The notes below the pieces were generated by a model, which did no database searches, was not told where the DNA came from, and saw only the letters and a program-made list of their open reading frames with translations. Below, in pieces: positions 8,742 to 16,758 of a stretch of 64,000 nt of DNA. Location: the NCBI RefSeq assembly GCF_003339525.1, contig NZ_CP031124.1:1736001-1800000 (forward strand). The letters are read 5' to 3'. A program made the position numbers and the translations under genes. Positions within the stretch are counted from its first letter, which is position 1. Each line of letters opens with the position of its first letter. The stretch is from Ephemeroptericola cinctiostellae (GTDB taxonomy: Bacteria; Pseudomonadota; Gammaproteobacteria; Burkholderiales; Burkholderiaceae).

Positions 8742-9461
8742 ATGAAACCCATTTTAGTATTGCAACATGCACATTACGATTGGCCTGCTTATTTCACCGA
8801 TTGCTTGATCAACTGGGAAATTCCATTTGAGCTGATCAATGTGGCTGCAGGCGACACATTGCCTCTGACCATCACCGATTACAGTGGGTTTGGTATCATG
8901 GGTGGCGGCATGAGCGCCAACGATGAAATTGGACACCCTCACCTCACTCAAGCCATGACATTGATAAAAGAAGCCGTGGAGCATCACATTCCAGTGATTG
9001 GCCATTGTCTGGGCGGTCAGTTATTGGCGCGTGCATTGGGCGGCATCGTGATCCCAGCCCCTTACCATGAAATAGGCTGGCACACGGTCAATCCTTTGCA
9101 CACGGCAGCTGCATACGAATGGTTTGGTAGTTTAACCCCCGTCACTTTATTTGAATGGCACAACGAAACTTATCTGCCCCCTCCCAATGCACAGTTATTG
9201 GCTGGCAGTTTGTACTGTTTAAACCAAGCGTTCTCTGTGGATGGCATTCACTTGGGCATGCAATTTCATGTTGAAGCGATTCCCGAGAAAATCAATCACT
9301 GGCTTGACACTGCACGGGATGACCTTGCTTTGGCCAATGACACCAACATTCACGGTGAAGAACGCATTCGACGTGAGAATTGGGTGTATGCGGAGTCGGC
9401 TCAAGCGATTGCCCGTCAACTGTACACACGCTGGTTGTCCAATGTGGATCAATCCAAATAA
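8742..9461 (+). CDS. Class I glutamine amidotransferase-like protein
   Basis: A 239-residue stand-alone type 1 amidotransferase domain. The nucleophile Cys is near residue 89 in IGHCLGGQLLARALGG, and the catalytic His-x-Glu is in MQFHVEA near residue 176. Relatives include GMP-synthase-like amidotransferases and the gamma-glutamyl hydrolases of putrescine breakdown (PuuD-type). No synthetase partner domain is fused or adjacent, so it may hydrolyse a gamma-glutamyl compound rather than supply ammonia. It lies 115 bases after the aminotransferase. That gap holds a near-perfect hairpin (8697-8720, GAAGGTGAT with one bulge). The position beside an agmatinase and a transaminase fits polyamine or amino-acid catabolism (inference). 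Confidence 0.75.
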   Translation: MKPILVLQHAHYDWPAYFTDCLINWEIPFELINVAAGDTLPLTITDYSGFGIMGGGMSANDEIGHPHLTQAMTLIKEAVEHHIPVIGHCLGGQLLARALGGIVIPAPYHEIGWHTVNPLHTAAAYEWFGSLTPVTLFEWHNETYLPPPNAQLLAGSLYCLNQAFSVDGIHLGMQFHVEAIPEKINHWLDTARDDLALANDTNIHGEERIRRENWVYAESAQAIARQLYTRWLSNVDQSK

Positions 9462-9608
9462 AAGCAATTTGGCATCAAGGCTGGGGGTATTAATTGTGGA
9501 TTGTGGATTTTATGCGGCGAGTCACGATTCGCCCATGATTTAAGTGTAAACTAATGCCAATAACTCACATCAAAAGCATGTGATCGATCAATCCATTATG
9601 AAAGAAAC

Positions 9609-9914
9609 ATGATGAATTTTAAACCTGCTCTTTTTGCTGCAAGCATTTTAATCAGCAGTTTGGCATGTGCAAACGACGAGACACCCGCAACGGTGGGCTT
9701 AAAACTGAGCAGCGGCCCCCAGCTTTTTTTTGATGTGGCCAATAAGGTCTCGGATAAACAAGGAAATTCAAACTCCTTTGTTGGCATCAAAGGCGAAATT
9801 CCACTCACAGAACAAGGTCGAGCCTTGCAACGCTTTAAAGAACACCTGAATCAAAGGTCATCGGTGCAAGTGTATGGTCAGGTAGAGCTTGGCTATCAGC
9901 ATCGCAGTGATTAA
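9609..9914 (+). CDS. Small secreted protein of unknown function
   Basis: A 101-residue protein with a clear Sec signal peptide (MMNFKPALFAASILISSLACA, probably cut after A-C-A near residue 21). The mature part has no domain I recognise. Two short stretches recall Gram-negative general porins: NSFVGIKGEIPL resembles the 'G-F-K-G-x-E-D-L' strand, and the C-terminal SSVQVYGQVELGYQHRSD resembles the first porin strand. Their order is unlike a porin, and the body of a barrel is missing. It may be a decayed or rearranged porin piece or an unrelated periplasmic protein. A perfect 15-bp terminator follows. It sits between the amidotransferase and the KfrA-like gene. Confidence 0.6.
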   Translation: MMNFKPALFAASILISSLACANDETPATVGLKLSSGPQLFFDVANKVSDKQGNSNSFVGIKGEIPLTEQGRALQRFKEHLNQRSSVQVYGQVELGYQHRSD

Positions 9915-9950
9915 AGCTCAAGAAACATCCGATGACAAACACACTGTTCG

Positions 9951-9993
9951 AAGCCAAGTGAATGACAACTTAAATCATTCACTTGGCTTTTTA
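9951..9993 (+). terminator. Strong terminator after the small secreted protein gene
   Basis: A perfect 15-bp stem (9951-9965 with 9975-9989) around a 9-nt loop. The right arm ends in GGCTT and runs into TTTTATT. Confidence 0.85.
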
Positions 9994-10064
9994 TTGTCAG
10001 ACAGCACTAAAATGACAGCTTGCCCTTACATCGACCTTCCCAATCCAGCTCCAGTCGTCCATCC

Positions 10065-11084
10065 TCAAAAATCATCCTTAACTTGCATGAAGCGTCGCAC
10101 TTCATCAGCAATGCTCAACTGTGCCTCAAGTTTTGCATGCGCAGCCACAATTTCTAATTGAAGCTCACGCAACTGTTCATTCAATAAATTGACATTCTTT
10201 TCTTCTTCATCGAGCCGATTGCGGGCGGTTAACATCAACGCATCCCTGTCGACGATCTGAGCCTTTAGCACCTCCATGTGGAGGTTCAATTGTTTTGAAA
10301 CTTGCAATTGTTCGATGGTGTTTAGATGGCTCATGTGTTCTTTATCAAGTCCTTCCTGAATGTGTTGCAATTCAGTCAATAAACGTGTTTTATCCTGACT
10401 CAAACGCGTCACTTCATCTTGTTTCACAATGACCGTTTGCTGCACCAAGCGCAGCTCAGCTTGTAACTGTTGAATATGCTGCTCATAACGATGTTGTTCC
10501 TGCTCTCGCTGTTCTTTCATTGACTCGCGATAATGCACCAAAGCATCGCGAGCATGTTGGTGTTTCTCCTCCAGAGATTGTCTATACGCATCGCTTTCAG
10601 CCAAACGCTCCTTGAGGTCATGCACCTCTTGGGTTAAGGTGTGACGACAGATGACTTCATTTTGCAACATCAATCGGGTTTTCTCGTGGGCTTGACGTTC
10701 ATCAACAATAGAGACATCGGCCAAACGCAAATGTTCTTTCAGCTGCTCAAATTCATTATGTAATTCTTGCATGCGTTCCATGTGCTTTTCAAGTGCAACG
10801 ACCCCAGCAGCCCTCACTTCAACAAGCTCTTGATTTGCCTCTTCTTGCAATTGCAGCGCCAGCAGTGAAACCATGTTTTTTAGTTCATCACTGAGCGTTA
10901 CTTGCAATCCTTTTACCCCTCCATCCTCCCCTTCCAGCTCCTTTAAGTATTTGTGAATGGTGGTTTTAGAGCCTGTATTGCCAAGTTCAATCCGCACCGC
11001 ATCCACAGAAGGGTGTCGGTTGTTCATCAATAGTGAATCTCTGGCTTTTTTGACTTGTGATTTATAAAGACCAGTGCGCGCCAT
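10065..11084 (-). CDS. KfrA-type DNA-binding protein with long coiled coil (TnpT-like)
   Basis: A 339-residue protein. Start at 11084 (MARTGLYKSQVKKARDSL) because a GGAGG site lies just upstream; the extension to 11192 is AT-rich noncoding DNA. Residues about 1-55 form a KfrA_N-like helix-turn-helix (ARDSLLMNNRHPSVDAVR...GSKTTIHKYLKEL). Residues about 75-335 are almost continuous heptad-rich coiled coil with very high Glu, Gln, Arg and Leu. KfrA proteins bind operators in their own promoter and oligomerise through the coil. TnpT of Tn4651-type transposons has the same plan and stands divergent from a tyrosine recombinase, as here. It probably binds the palindromes at 11106-11131 and represses itself (inference). 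Confidence 0.8.
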   Translation of the reverse strand: MARTGLYKSQVKKARDSLLMNNRHPSVDAVRIELGNTGSKTTIHKYLKELEGEDGGVKGLQVTLSDELKNMVSLLALQLQEEANQELVEVRAAGVVALEKHMERMQELHNEFEQLKEHLRLADVSIVDERQAHEKTRLMLQNEVICRHTLTQEVHDLKERLAESDAYRQSLEEKHQHARDALVHYRESMKEQREQEQHRYEQHIQQLQAELRLVQQTVIVKQDEVTRLSQDKTRLLTELQHIQEGLDKEHMSHLNTIEQLQVSKQLNLHMEVLKAQIVDRDALMLTARNRLDEEEKNVNLLNEQLRELQLEIVAAHAKLEAQLSIADEVRRFMQVKDDF

Positions 11085-11105
11085 GGGTAACCTCCGAATT
11101 TGATA

Positions 11106-11131
11106 ATGTATTACATACCATGTAATTACAT
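11106..11131. promoter_or_regulatory. Two adjacent palindromes, candidate operators of the KfrA-like protein
   Basis: ATGTATTACAT (11106-11116, perfect arms around one T) and ATGTAATTACAT (11120-11131, a perfect 12-bp palindrome) lie 22-47 bases upstream of the KfrA-like start codon. A third inverted repeat ATTGAAA/TTTCAAT is at 11142-11165. Placement suggests autoregulation. Confidence 0.5.
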
Positions 11132-11171
11132 AATATTTTACATTGAAAATAAATATAATTTCAATATAAAT

Positions 11172-11204
11172 TAACACAGTATAATATGGCATTATCCAGT
11201 GTTA
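11172..11204. other. Candidate tyrosine-recombinase core site
   Basis: Imperfect 14-bp inverted arms (11172-11185 TAACACAGTATAAT and 11191-11204, 12 of 14 positions complementary) flank a 5-bp centre ATGGC. Paired arms around a short central region are the layout of tyrosine-recombinase crossover sites. It lies in the gap between the KfrA-like and recombinase genes, where Tn4651-type elements carry their resolution site. A 9-bp direct repeat AATATGGCA occurs at 11183-11191 and 11267-11275. Confidence 0.45.
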
Positions 11205-11352
11205 TTTGGAAAAACAATGCTTTTTATCCTCTAATTGCATCCATTACACCTTTATCGCATGTACTGAATATGGCAAAAAAAACATTTTAAAAAACGCCCA
11301 ATTGAAAAAGTCCTTTTTTATCTGAACCTCAAAAACACCATTTTTCAAATAC

Positions 11353-12348
11353 ATGACCAACGATAAAATAAACCAACCCACAGACATGAATAAATTGAAC
11401 AGCTACATTGAGGCCGCGACACGGGACAACACGCGCAAAAGTTATCAATCGGCGATTCGACATTTCGAACTCGAATGGAAAGGCTTCTTACCAGCCACAG
11501 CTGAAAGCGTGGCCCGATATTTGGCCGATTACGCAGAAATCTTGTCGCTCAACACACTCAGGCAGCGACTGGCGGCACTCGCGCAATGGCACATTGAGCA
11601 AGGTTTTCCTGATCCCACCAAAGCGCCCTTGGTAAAAAAAGTATTTCGAGGCGTACAAACACTCCATCCAGCCCGAGAAAAGCGCGCAAAGCCTTTTCAA
11701 ATAGAGCAATTGAAACAGGTGACGGCTTGGTTGGATCAAGCCATTGAGGCCGCCCAACAAGCGGGTTGTCGGGGCGACGAATTGAAGCACACGCGCAACA
11801 AAGCCATGTTGTTGCTTGGTTTTTGGCGTGGTTTTCGAGGGGATGAGCTGATTGGCTTGCGCATTGAGCACGTGGAGGTCATTCCGAGTGAGGGCATGAT
11901 TTGCTACTTTCCACGAACAAAGGGTGACCGACAACTTAAAGGCAGCAGCTTTAAAACACCCGCACTGTCTCAACTCTGCCCTGTCTCAGCCTATCTCGCA
12001 TGGGTTGAACTGTCAGGGCTGACATCAGGTCCAGTGTTTCGATCGGTCAGCCAATGGGGGCATATTGGCAACGATGGCTTACACAAAGACAGCCTAATTC
12101 CATTGCTCAGGTCATTGCTTGCAGATGCACACATCGATTTGGCCACTCAATACAGTGCGCATTCACTGCGGCGGGGCTTCGCAAATTGGGCTTCATCCAA
12201 TGGTTGGGACATTAAAACGCTTATGGAGTATGTGGGTTGGAAAAACATGCAATCGGCCATGCGCTATATTGAAAACGCAGATCCATTTTCAAAACAGCGC
12301 ATTGAGCGCGGGATTTCAGGGCATTTAACAACACCGTTGATTGAGTGA
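11353..12348 (+). CDS. Tyrosine recombinase / phage-integrase family (TnpS-like)
   Basis: A 331-residue site-specific recombinase. Residues about 15-95 form the SAM-like core-binding domain (RKSYQSAIRHFELEW...). The catalytic domain follows, with the first Arg near residue 162 (GFRGDELIGLR), a Lys-containing beta-hairpin (FPRTKGDRQLKG), the H-x-x-R box HSLRRGF near 269-272, the W/H-position motif in VGWKNMQSAM, and the nucleophile Tyr in MRYIE near 305. All catalytic positions look intact, so it is probably active. It is divergent from the KfrA-like gene across 268 AT-rich bases. No transposase, phage gene or relaxase is nearby, so it is either an orphan resolution system or a domesticated recombinase (inference). 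Confidence 0.88.
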   Translation: MTNDKINQPTDMNKLNSYIEAATRDNTRKSYQSAIRHFELEWKGFLPATAESVARYLADYAEILSLNTLRQRLAALAQWHIEQGFPDPTKAPLVKKVFRGVQTLHPAREKRAKPFQIEQLKQVTAWLDQAIEAAQQAGCRGDELKHTRNKAMLLLGFWRGFRGDELIGLRIEHVEVIPSEGMICYFPRTKGDRQLKGSSFKTPALSQLCPVSAYLAWVELSGLTSGPVFRSVSQWGHIGNDGLHKDSLIPLLRSLLADAHIDLATQYSAHSLRRGFANWASSNGWDIKTLMEYVGWKNMQSAMRYIENADPFSKQRIERGISGHLTTPLIE

Positions 12349-12869
12349 GACACGCTGCATTTCAAGCGATTGCCGCCCAAGTGCAGATACCCAATTCAAC
12401 ATCCAATAAACATTTCGGGTCTGGACTTAAAAAAATGAAAAATCATATTGCATGAATTGGATAAAAAGACTACCATCGAAGTAAACAAGCACAGGTGTTT
12501 CGCCTCATGGCCATCGCCGCTTTAACAACATGACTTGCGCCCCCTATTACAACAGGATGTCATATGCCCATTGCTTGCTGATTAACATAAGAATACAGGG
12601 GGTCGTTACCCCCTGATTGTAGTTCACATCTCATCTTAAGAGAGATGCGCTATCATTCGATGATGTCAATTGAGAGTTAGGGAGACTTTCTTGACATCAT
12701 TTTATTGCCACATACAAGACTTCATTTTTTAAATTCATCGCACACTGAGTCCAATCACCACAATGGCCTTTAAGTGGATATTTTTCATATAGAAAACGGC
12801 ATAAGTAAGTTTACAAAAATCAATTAATTCGCTACAATCGCGCAGCCCATCAATTAACCTGCGTGAATC
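12349..12869. other. 521-bp gap with a cluster of hairpins, no convincing gene
   Basis: No open frame with homology is visible. The central part holds four inverted repeats in a row: CAGGGGG/CCCCCTG (12596-12602 with 12609-12615), CATCTC/GAGATG (about 12627-12647), ATCAT/ATGAT (12652-12656 with 12660-12664), and ATGATGTCAA/TTGACATCAT (12660-12669 with 12691-12700), the last followed by TTTTATT. The third and fourth share the strand 12660-12664 and are mutually exclusive. This could be a small RNA with a terminator, a regulated 3' end of the recombinase mRNA, or recombination-related structure. Confidence 0.5.
12660..12706 (+). terminator. Terminator-like 10-bp stem with 21-nt loop
   Basis: ATGATGTCAA (12660-12669) pairs perfectly with TTGACATCAT (12691-12700), followed by TTTTATT. 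The large loop and low GC make it weaker than the other terminators here. It could end recombinase transcription or a small RNA. Confidence 0.5.
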
Positions 12870-13511
12870 ATGAAATTTATAAAAACAATATTGCTTACCT
12901 TCAGCATCACCCTCAGTTCTTGCAGTTCATACCAATCCAACAATGGTGCAACGCTTCAGAAAAAACGCGCAGTTCAAGATTTTATTTACACCAATCCCAA
13001 AGGGGTTGCGACTGATTTAAAAAAAATCTCTTTTAAAACCAATGGCATGGTTCGAACAGAAAATCCTGATGTACTTGGCGTCGGTGGAACCACGTACACA
13101 TACACCCGCTATGGGGCATGGAATTCACGCACAGGCCAACAGGACGTGTTTGCGATGGGCGATGCCCCCAGCCAACAGATGGATCTCCGTGACGATCAAA
13201 TTTACTATGGACGTGCCCTTCGCTCGGCAAACCAATCGGTTTATGACAATCGCTTAACTTATGCATTGAATTTTAATGAAAACAGCTTTGAAGGATTCAG
13301 CGTGTCCATCCCCGATCGATACACTTTTGGCAACAGCATTGTGATGCACGGCAAAATGCAAGGCGATACCCTCACAGGCACCGTTGAGTCAGGTAATGAT
13401 AAAGGCAAGTTCTCAGGCCAATTTTATGGTCCAAATGGCATTGAGTTTGTTGGTATTGCACGGTTTGACAATCCAAATTTGGATTTTTCTTTTGGTGGCG
13501 ATAAGCAATAA
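12870..13511 (+). CDS. Lipoprotein with TbpB/fHbp-type beta-barrel domain (possible Slam-dependent surface lipoprotein)
   Basis: A 213-residue protein with a lipoprotein signal (lipobox L-S-S-C, Cys18). The C-terminal third reads as an up-and-down barrel: alternating strands, then GKMQGDTLTGTVESGN and SGQFYGPNGIEFVGIARFD. The F-Y-G-P-x-x-x-E-x-x-G-I sequence is characteristic of the transferrin-binding protein B / factor-H-binding protein barrel family. Many such proteins are flipped to the cell surface by Slam translocons. No Slam gene is in the window. Ligand unknown. The ribosome site before the ATG at 12870 is weak. It is followed by a strong bidirectional terminator facing tilS. Confidence 0.7.
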   Translation: MKFIKTILLTFSITLSSCSSYQSNNGATLQKKRAVQDFIYTNPKGVATDLKKISFKTNGMVRTENPDVLGVGGTTYTYTRYGAWNSRTGQQDVFAMGDAPSQQMDLRDDQIYYGRALRSANQSVYDNRLTYALNFNENSFEGFSVSIPDRYTFGNSIVMHGKMQGDTLTGTVESGNDKGKFSGQFYGPNGIEFVGIARFDNPNLDFSFGGDKQ

Positions 13512-13524
13512 CGCTTGTAAAAAG

Positions 13525-13569
13525 AAAAAAGCATCAAAAAATGGCATTGCTATTTTTTGATGCTTTTTT
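13525..13569. terminator. Bidirectional terminator between lipoprotein gene and tilS
   Basis: The 12-bp stem GCATCAAAAAAT (13531-13542) pairs with 13552-13563 around a 9-nt loop, flanked by A6 and T7 runs. It can serve the converging transcripts from both sides. Confidence 0.85.
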
Positions 13570-13632
13570 TATATCAAATGAGCTGTACTGAGCTGCAATG
13601 GACCGCATTCGATGCCTATGCCATTGTGATAT

Positions 13633-14973
13633 TCAATCAACAGACCAAGCCAACGACTGACCACCCAACACACATTCATCAATGTTCATACCGATCCCAG
13701 CCGCGTACACCAATGCATCGCCACAATAAATCAAAGGCAAGTGTGCCCGCAGCATGGGCGGCACTTGGGCATTTTGATAAGCCAATTTCAGATCAATGAT
13801 TGGGCGCTTAGGGTGCACATGAATGCGCTCACCACCACTGCGCATTTGCATCGTCAAGCCAAAAGCTTTCAACCGTTCAATATCCACACCATACACATCG
13901 TGAGTCATGGGTAATTGCTTCAACTTGCCCACATGCCCCACAGGGAACAAACGGCCAATGATGAATGTGTTGCGAAAACGCGTGACCACACCGCCATCGG
14001 GATGTTTCCAACACATGTGCTGGTCTATGCGTGAGTTATTGAGCTGCCTAATCAGCTCCTTAAGTGCCGACCTCGTTGGCATGCGCATTCCAACAGAGGC
14101 CAGCCAATGGCGAATCAATGTGGCTTGTTGTTCATCGGTGTAGTCCCTGAGAATCAGGTTTTGCAAGCATGACACCTCTCCAATGTCATTTTTAGATTCA
14201 ATGTAATGCGGCAGCAAAATGCCTTCAGCCCACGCATTGTCATGTGCAAGACTCATTTGCGCCATCTGAATATCTGTGAGAATTTGTAAACGATCATTAA
14301 CACTCAACGGGGCTTGATGATGTCCAATTCGCAGTGCATTTCGGGCAAACTGTGGATTAAGGTTTGAAGGATCAAACACATAAGGCACCACGTGATGTGC
14401 AACATAGCAACGGATGTGCGCTTGACCCACACTCAACCAAGGCCGACGCCAAGTGGTGTTAAAACGTTGAAACTCAGTAGGCATCGCCGCTTGACCTCGT
14501 GCCCCCGCACCTCGCGCTTTTTGCAATAAATGGGTTTCGATTTGATCGTCTTCATGTTGTGCCAATAAGATACATGACACTTGGCTGGATTGCGCCATAT
14601 GGGCCAGTGCCGCATAACGACCTTGACGTGCCCAGTCTTCAATGCTTTGGGCATTTTTTCGAGTACTGGGATCAAGTTGAACATGGTTAAAATGAATACT
14701 TTTATCCGCACAAAAACCTTGAACAAATTCAACCCAAGCATCGGCTTCAGCTTGCAAACCGTGGTGCACGTGAAAAGCATAAAGCTCAACGCCACGCTCA
14801 CAGGCCACATGGTGTGAGGCGTGCAACAAAGCCATTGAGTCCATGCCGCCACTGACCGCAACCGCGAATGATCCCGAAAGTGGCATCTTTCGCAACTCAG
14901 ACAATAAAAAAGCGGTGATCGACTCACCGCTTTCCGTGCTCAATTCTGGGTTATTTTTCTGAATATTTACCAT
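13633..14973 (-). CDS. tilS: tRNA(Ile)-lysidine synthetase
   Basis: A 446-residue protein. It attaches lysine to C34 of the AUA-reading tRNA-Ile, changing both its charging and its codon reading. Seen: the N-type ATP-pyrophosphatase PP-loop SGGMDS at residues 41-46, then the HVHHGL motif and the [11 protein letters not shown] motif typical of TilS, followed by a substrate-binding middle domain and a C-terminal TilS_C-like domain. The start at 14973 overlaps the end of accA by 23 bases, so translation of the two is probably coupled. The accA-tilS order is standard in betaproteobacteria. Confidence 0.95.
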   Translation of the reverse strand: MVNIQKNNPELSTESGESITAFLLSELRKMPLSGSFAVAVSGGMDSMALLHASHHVACERGVELYAFHVHHGLQAEADAWVEFVQGFCADKSIHFNHVQLDPSTRKNAQSIEDWARQGRYAALAHMAQSSQVSCILLAQHEDDQIETHLLQKARGAGARGQAAMPTEFQRFNTTWRRPWLSVGQAHIRCYVAHHVVPYVFDPSNLNPQFARNALRIGHHQAPLSVNDRLQILTDIQMAQMSLAHDNAWAEGILLPHYIESKNDIGEVSCLQNLILRDYTDEQQATLIRHWLASVGMRMPTRSALKELIRQLNNSRIDQHMCWKHPDGGVVTRFRNTFIIGRLFPVGHVGKLKQLPMTHDVYGVDIERLKAFGLTMQMRSGGERIHVHPKRPIIDLKLAYQNAQVPPMLRAHLPLIYCGDALVYAAGIGMNIDECVLGGQSLAWSVD

Positions 14974-15910
14974 AATCCATTAAGCGATTCATACGCAATT
15001 CCAATAATTCTTTAATCGACACGCTTTGTGCTTGGGTCAATGCATCAGCCAATGCATTTTTTAACAATTGTGCCGTGTGTTTGTAATCACGGTGCGCCCC
15101 ACCAATAGGCTCACTCACAATTTTATCAATCAAGCCAAGTTGTTTAATGCGCGGAGCTGTCAAGCCCAAAGCTTCTGCGGCTTCAGACGCCTTGTCTGCG
15201 CTTTTCCATAAAATAGATGCGCAACCTTCAGGTGAAATCACGGAATATGTTGAATATTGCATCATCATCACCGTGTCAGCCACCGCAATCGCCAATGCAC
15301 CGCCTGAACCACCTTCACCAATGATGGTGGCGATGATCGGGGTGTTGAGTTTTGCCATTTCAAATAAATTACGGCCAATCGCTTCAGATTGTCCACGTTC
15401 TTCAGCTCCGATACCAGGATAAGCACCTGGGGTGTCAATAAAAGTGAATACAGGTAATTTAAATTTTTCTGCCACTTTCATTAAACGCAAAGCTTTACGA
15501 TAACCTTCTGGGCGCGGCATGCCGAAATTACGCATCGAACGCTCTTTGGTATCTCGGCCTTTTTGGTGGCCAATGACCATGCAAGCGGCCCCATCAAAAC
15601 GAGCCAAACCGCCGACAATGGATAAGTCATCGGCATAAGAGCGATCACCATGCAATTCATGAAAATCGGTGAAAATGCCATTGATGTAATCTTGCGTGTA
15701 CGGGCGTTGCGGATGGCGCGCGACTTGAGACACCTGCCAAGAGTTGAGCTTTGAATAAATGTCTTTGGTTTGCTCATCGCTCTTTTTCTTTAAGCGAGAA
15801 ATTTCCTCAGAAATATCCACGGCAGAATCACTCTGCACCAAGCGTAACTCTTCAATCTTGCCTTCCAGCTCGGCAATCGATTGTTCGAAATCTAAAAATG
15901 TTGGTCGCAC
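14951..15910 (-). CDS. accA: Acetyl-CoA carboxylase carboxyltransferase subunit alpha
   Basis: A 319-residue protein of normal length. With AccD it transfers the carboxyl group from carboxybiotin to acetyl-CoA to make malonyl-CoA for fatty-acid synthesis. Seen: the N-terminal coiled helix [25 protein letters not shown], the [12 protein letters not shown] motif, the [22 protein letters not shown] carboxyltransferase signature, and [15 protein letters not shown]. It lies upstream of tilS and overlaps it. The 160 bases upstream (15911-16071) separate it from the VUT-family gene and carry its promoter. Confidence 0.97.
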   Translation of the reverse strand: MRPTFLDFEQSIAELEGKIEELRLVQSDSAVDISEEISRLKKKSDEQTKDIYSKLNSWQVSQVARHPQRPYTQDYINGIFTDFHELHGDRSYADDLSIVGGLARFDGAACMVIGHQKGRDTKERSMRNFGMPRPEGYRKALRLMKVAEKFKLPVFTFIDTPGAYPGIGAEERGQSEAIGRNLFEMAKLNTPIIATIIGEGGSGGALAIAVADTVMMMQYSTYSVISPEGCASILWKSADKASEAAEALGLTAPRIKQLGLIDKIVSEPIGGAHRDYKHTAQLLKNALADALTQAQSVSIKELLELRMNRLMDYGKYSEK

Positions 15911-16071
15911 ATTTGCTCCTTATTGACAACGGTTCACAATGTGAATTGTTATGGTTGATTCATTGCTGATTGTGTGATGACGGCATTTTAACAAAAGCCA
16001 TTGATTTAAACCAGCGAACGAACGTGCATTTCAATATAAAATTCAATTGATGCATGTTCGGGTGTTTTTAA

Positions 16072-16617
16072 TTAACGTTGAGAAGCTGAGAAATACTTTC
16101 GTTGTTGCCAAATCAAACCCAACAACACAAACCAAACGATGCCGCCGAGTACTTTCGTGATGAATTCTACGCTAAAAAAATTCCATTGCATGGGTAAACC
16201 AAATGCAATAAAAGGAAACACAAGTGAATCAACTGCAGCACTCAACAAATTGGAGCCATTCACTCGCAGCCAATGGCTGTTATGGCGTAAAGCGTGATAA
16301 ACCAAAAAGTCGATAAAACCCGCAGCAGCAAAGGCTGTAAATGAGGCAAGCGCCACTTGAGCAGCATCTTTGTTAATGACATAGCTTGCAACAGAACCTG
16401 CAAAAATCAAAGCTGGCATCTTCCAAAACAAGCCTCGGTGCTCCCAAGCATCGTGTAGCTTGTCCCGAATCGCCATATCGAAACCGATCATCAAGAAACA
16501 AATCACGCCGTCCACAATCAATAACTGCTTCATGTCTTCACCTTGCATGAAGTGCGCAAAGGCAAGGTTGGCGACAACGACCGTCAGCAAATACAGCAAA
16601 CTGAATAAATTAATCAT
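16072..16617 (-). CDS. VUT-family transporter (queuosine-precursor transporter-like)
   Basis: A 181-residue membrane protein with about five or six hydrophobic helices. The NLLSAAVDSLVFPFIAFG segment near residues 120-140 and VDGVICFLMIGFDMAIRDKL near 35-55 match the VUT/YhhQ family (Vut_1). E. coli YhhQ imports preQ0 and preQ1 for queuosine synthesis. This protein is somewhat shorter than YhhQ (about 220 residues), mainly at the termini, so the substrate is uncertain. It is a single gene; no queuosine gene or PreQ riboswitch pattern is obvious upstream in 16618-16758. Confidence 0.7.
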   Translation of the reverse strand: MINLFSLLYLLTVVVANLAFAHFMQGEDMKQLLIVDGVICFLMIGFDMAIRDKLHDAWEHRGLFWKMPALIFAGSVASYVINKDAAQVALASFTAFAAAGFIDFLVYHALRHNSHWLRVNGSNLLSAAVDSLVFPFIAFGLPMQWNFFSVEFITKVLGGIVWFVLLGLIWQQRKYFSASQR

Positions 16618-16758
16618 TTTTTCCTTTTATGACCATCAAAAAAATCAATCACCACAACCAGCAAACACTTTGGTAACACATCCGTTCGTGGCGATGCGTG
16701 ATATTTACTTAACAAGAACAAAACATTGAAGTTTTTATACACGAATAAACAACAGGTT

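Noticed and set aside
12598-12640. GGGG...TTAAG segment that resembles a Tn3-family terminal repeat
   Set aside because: It begins with G's and ends with TTAAG about 42 bases later, but no matching inverted copy is seen on the far side of the recombinase block, and the inner part does not resemble a known end.
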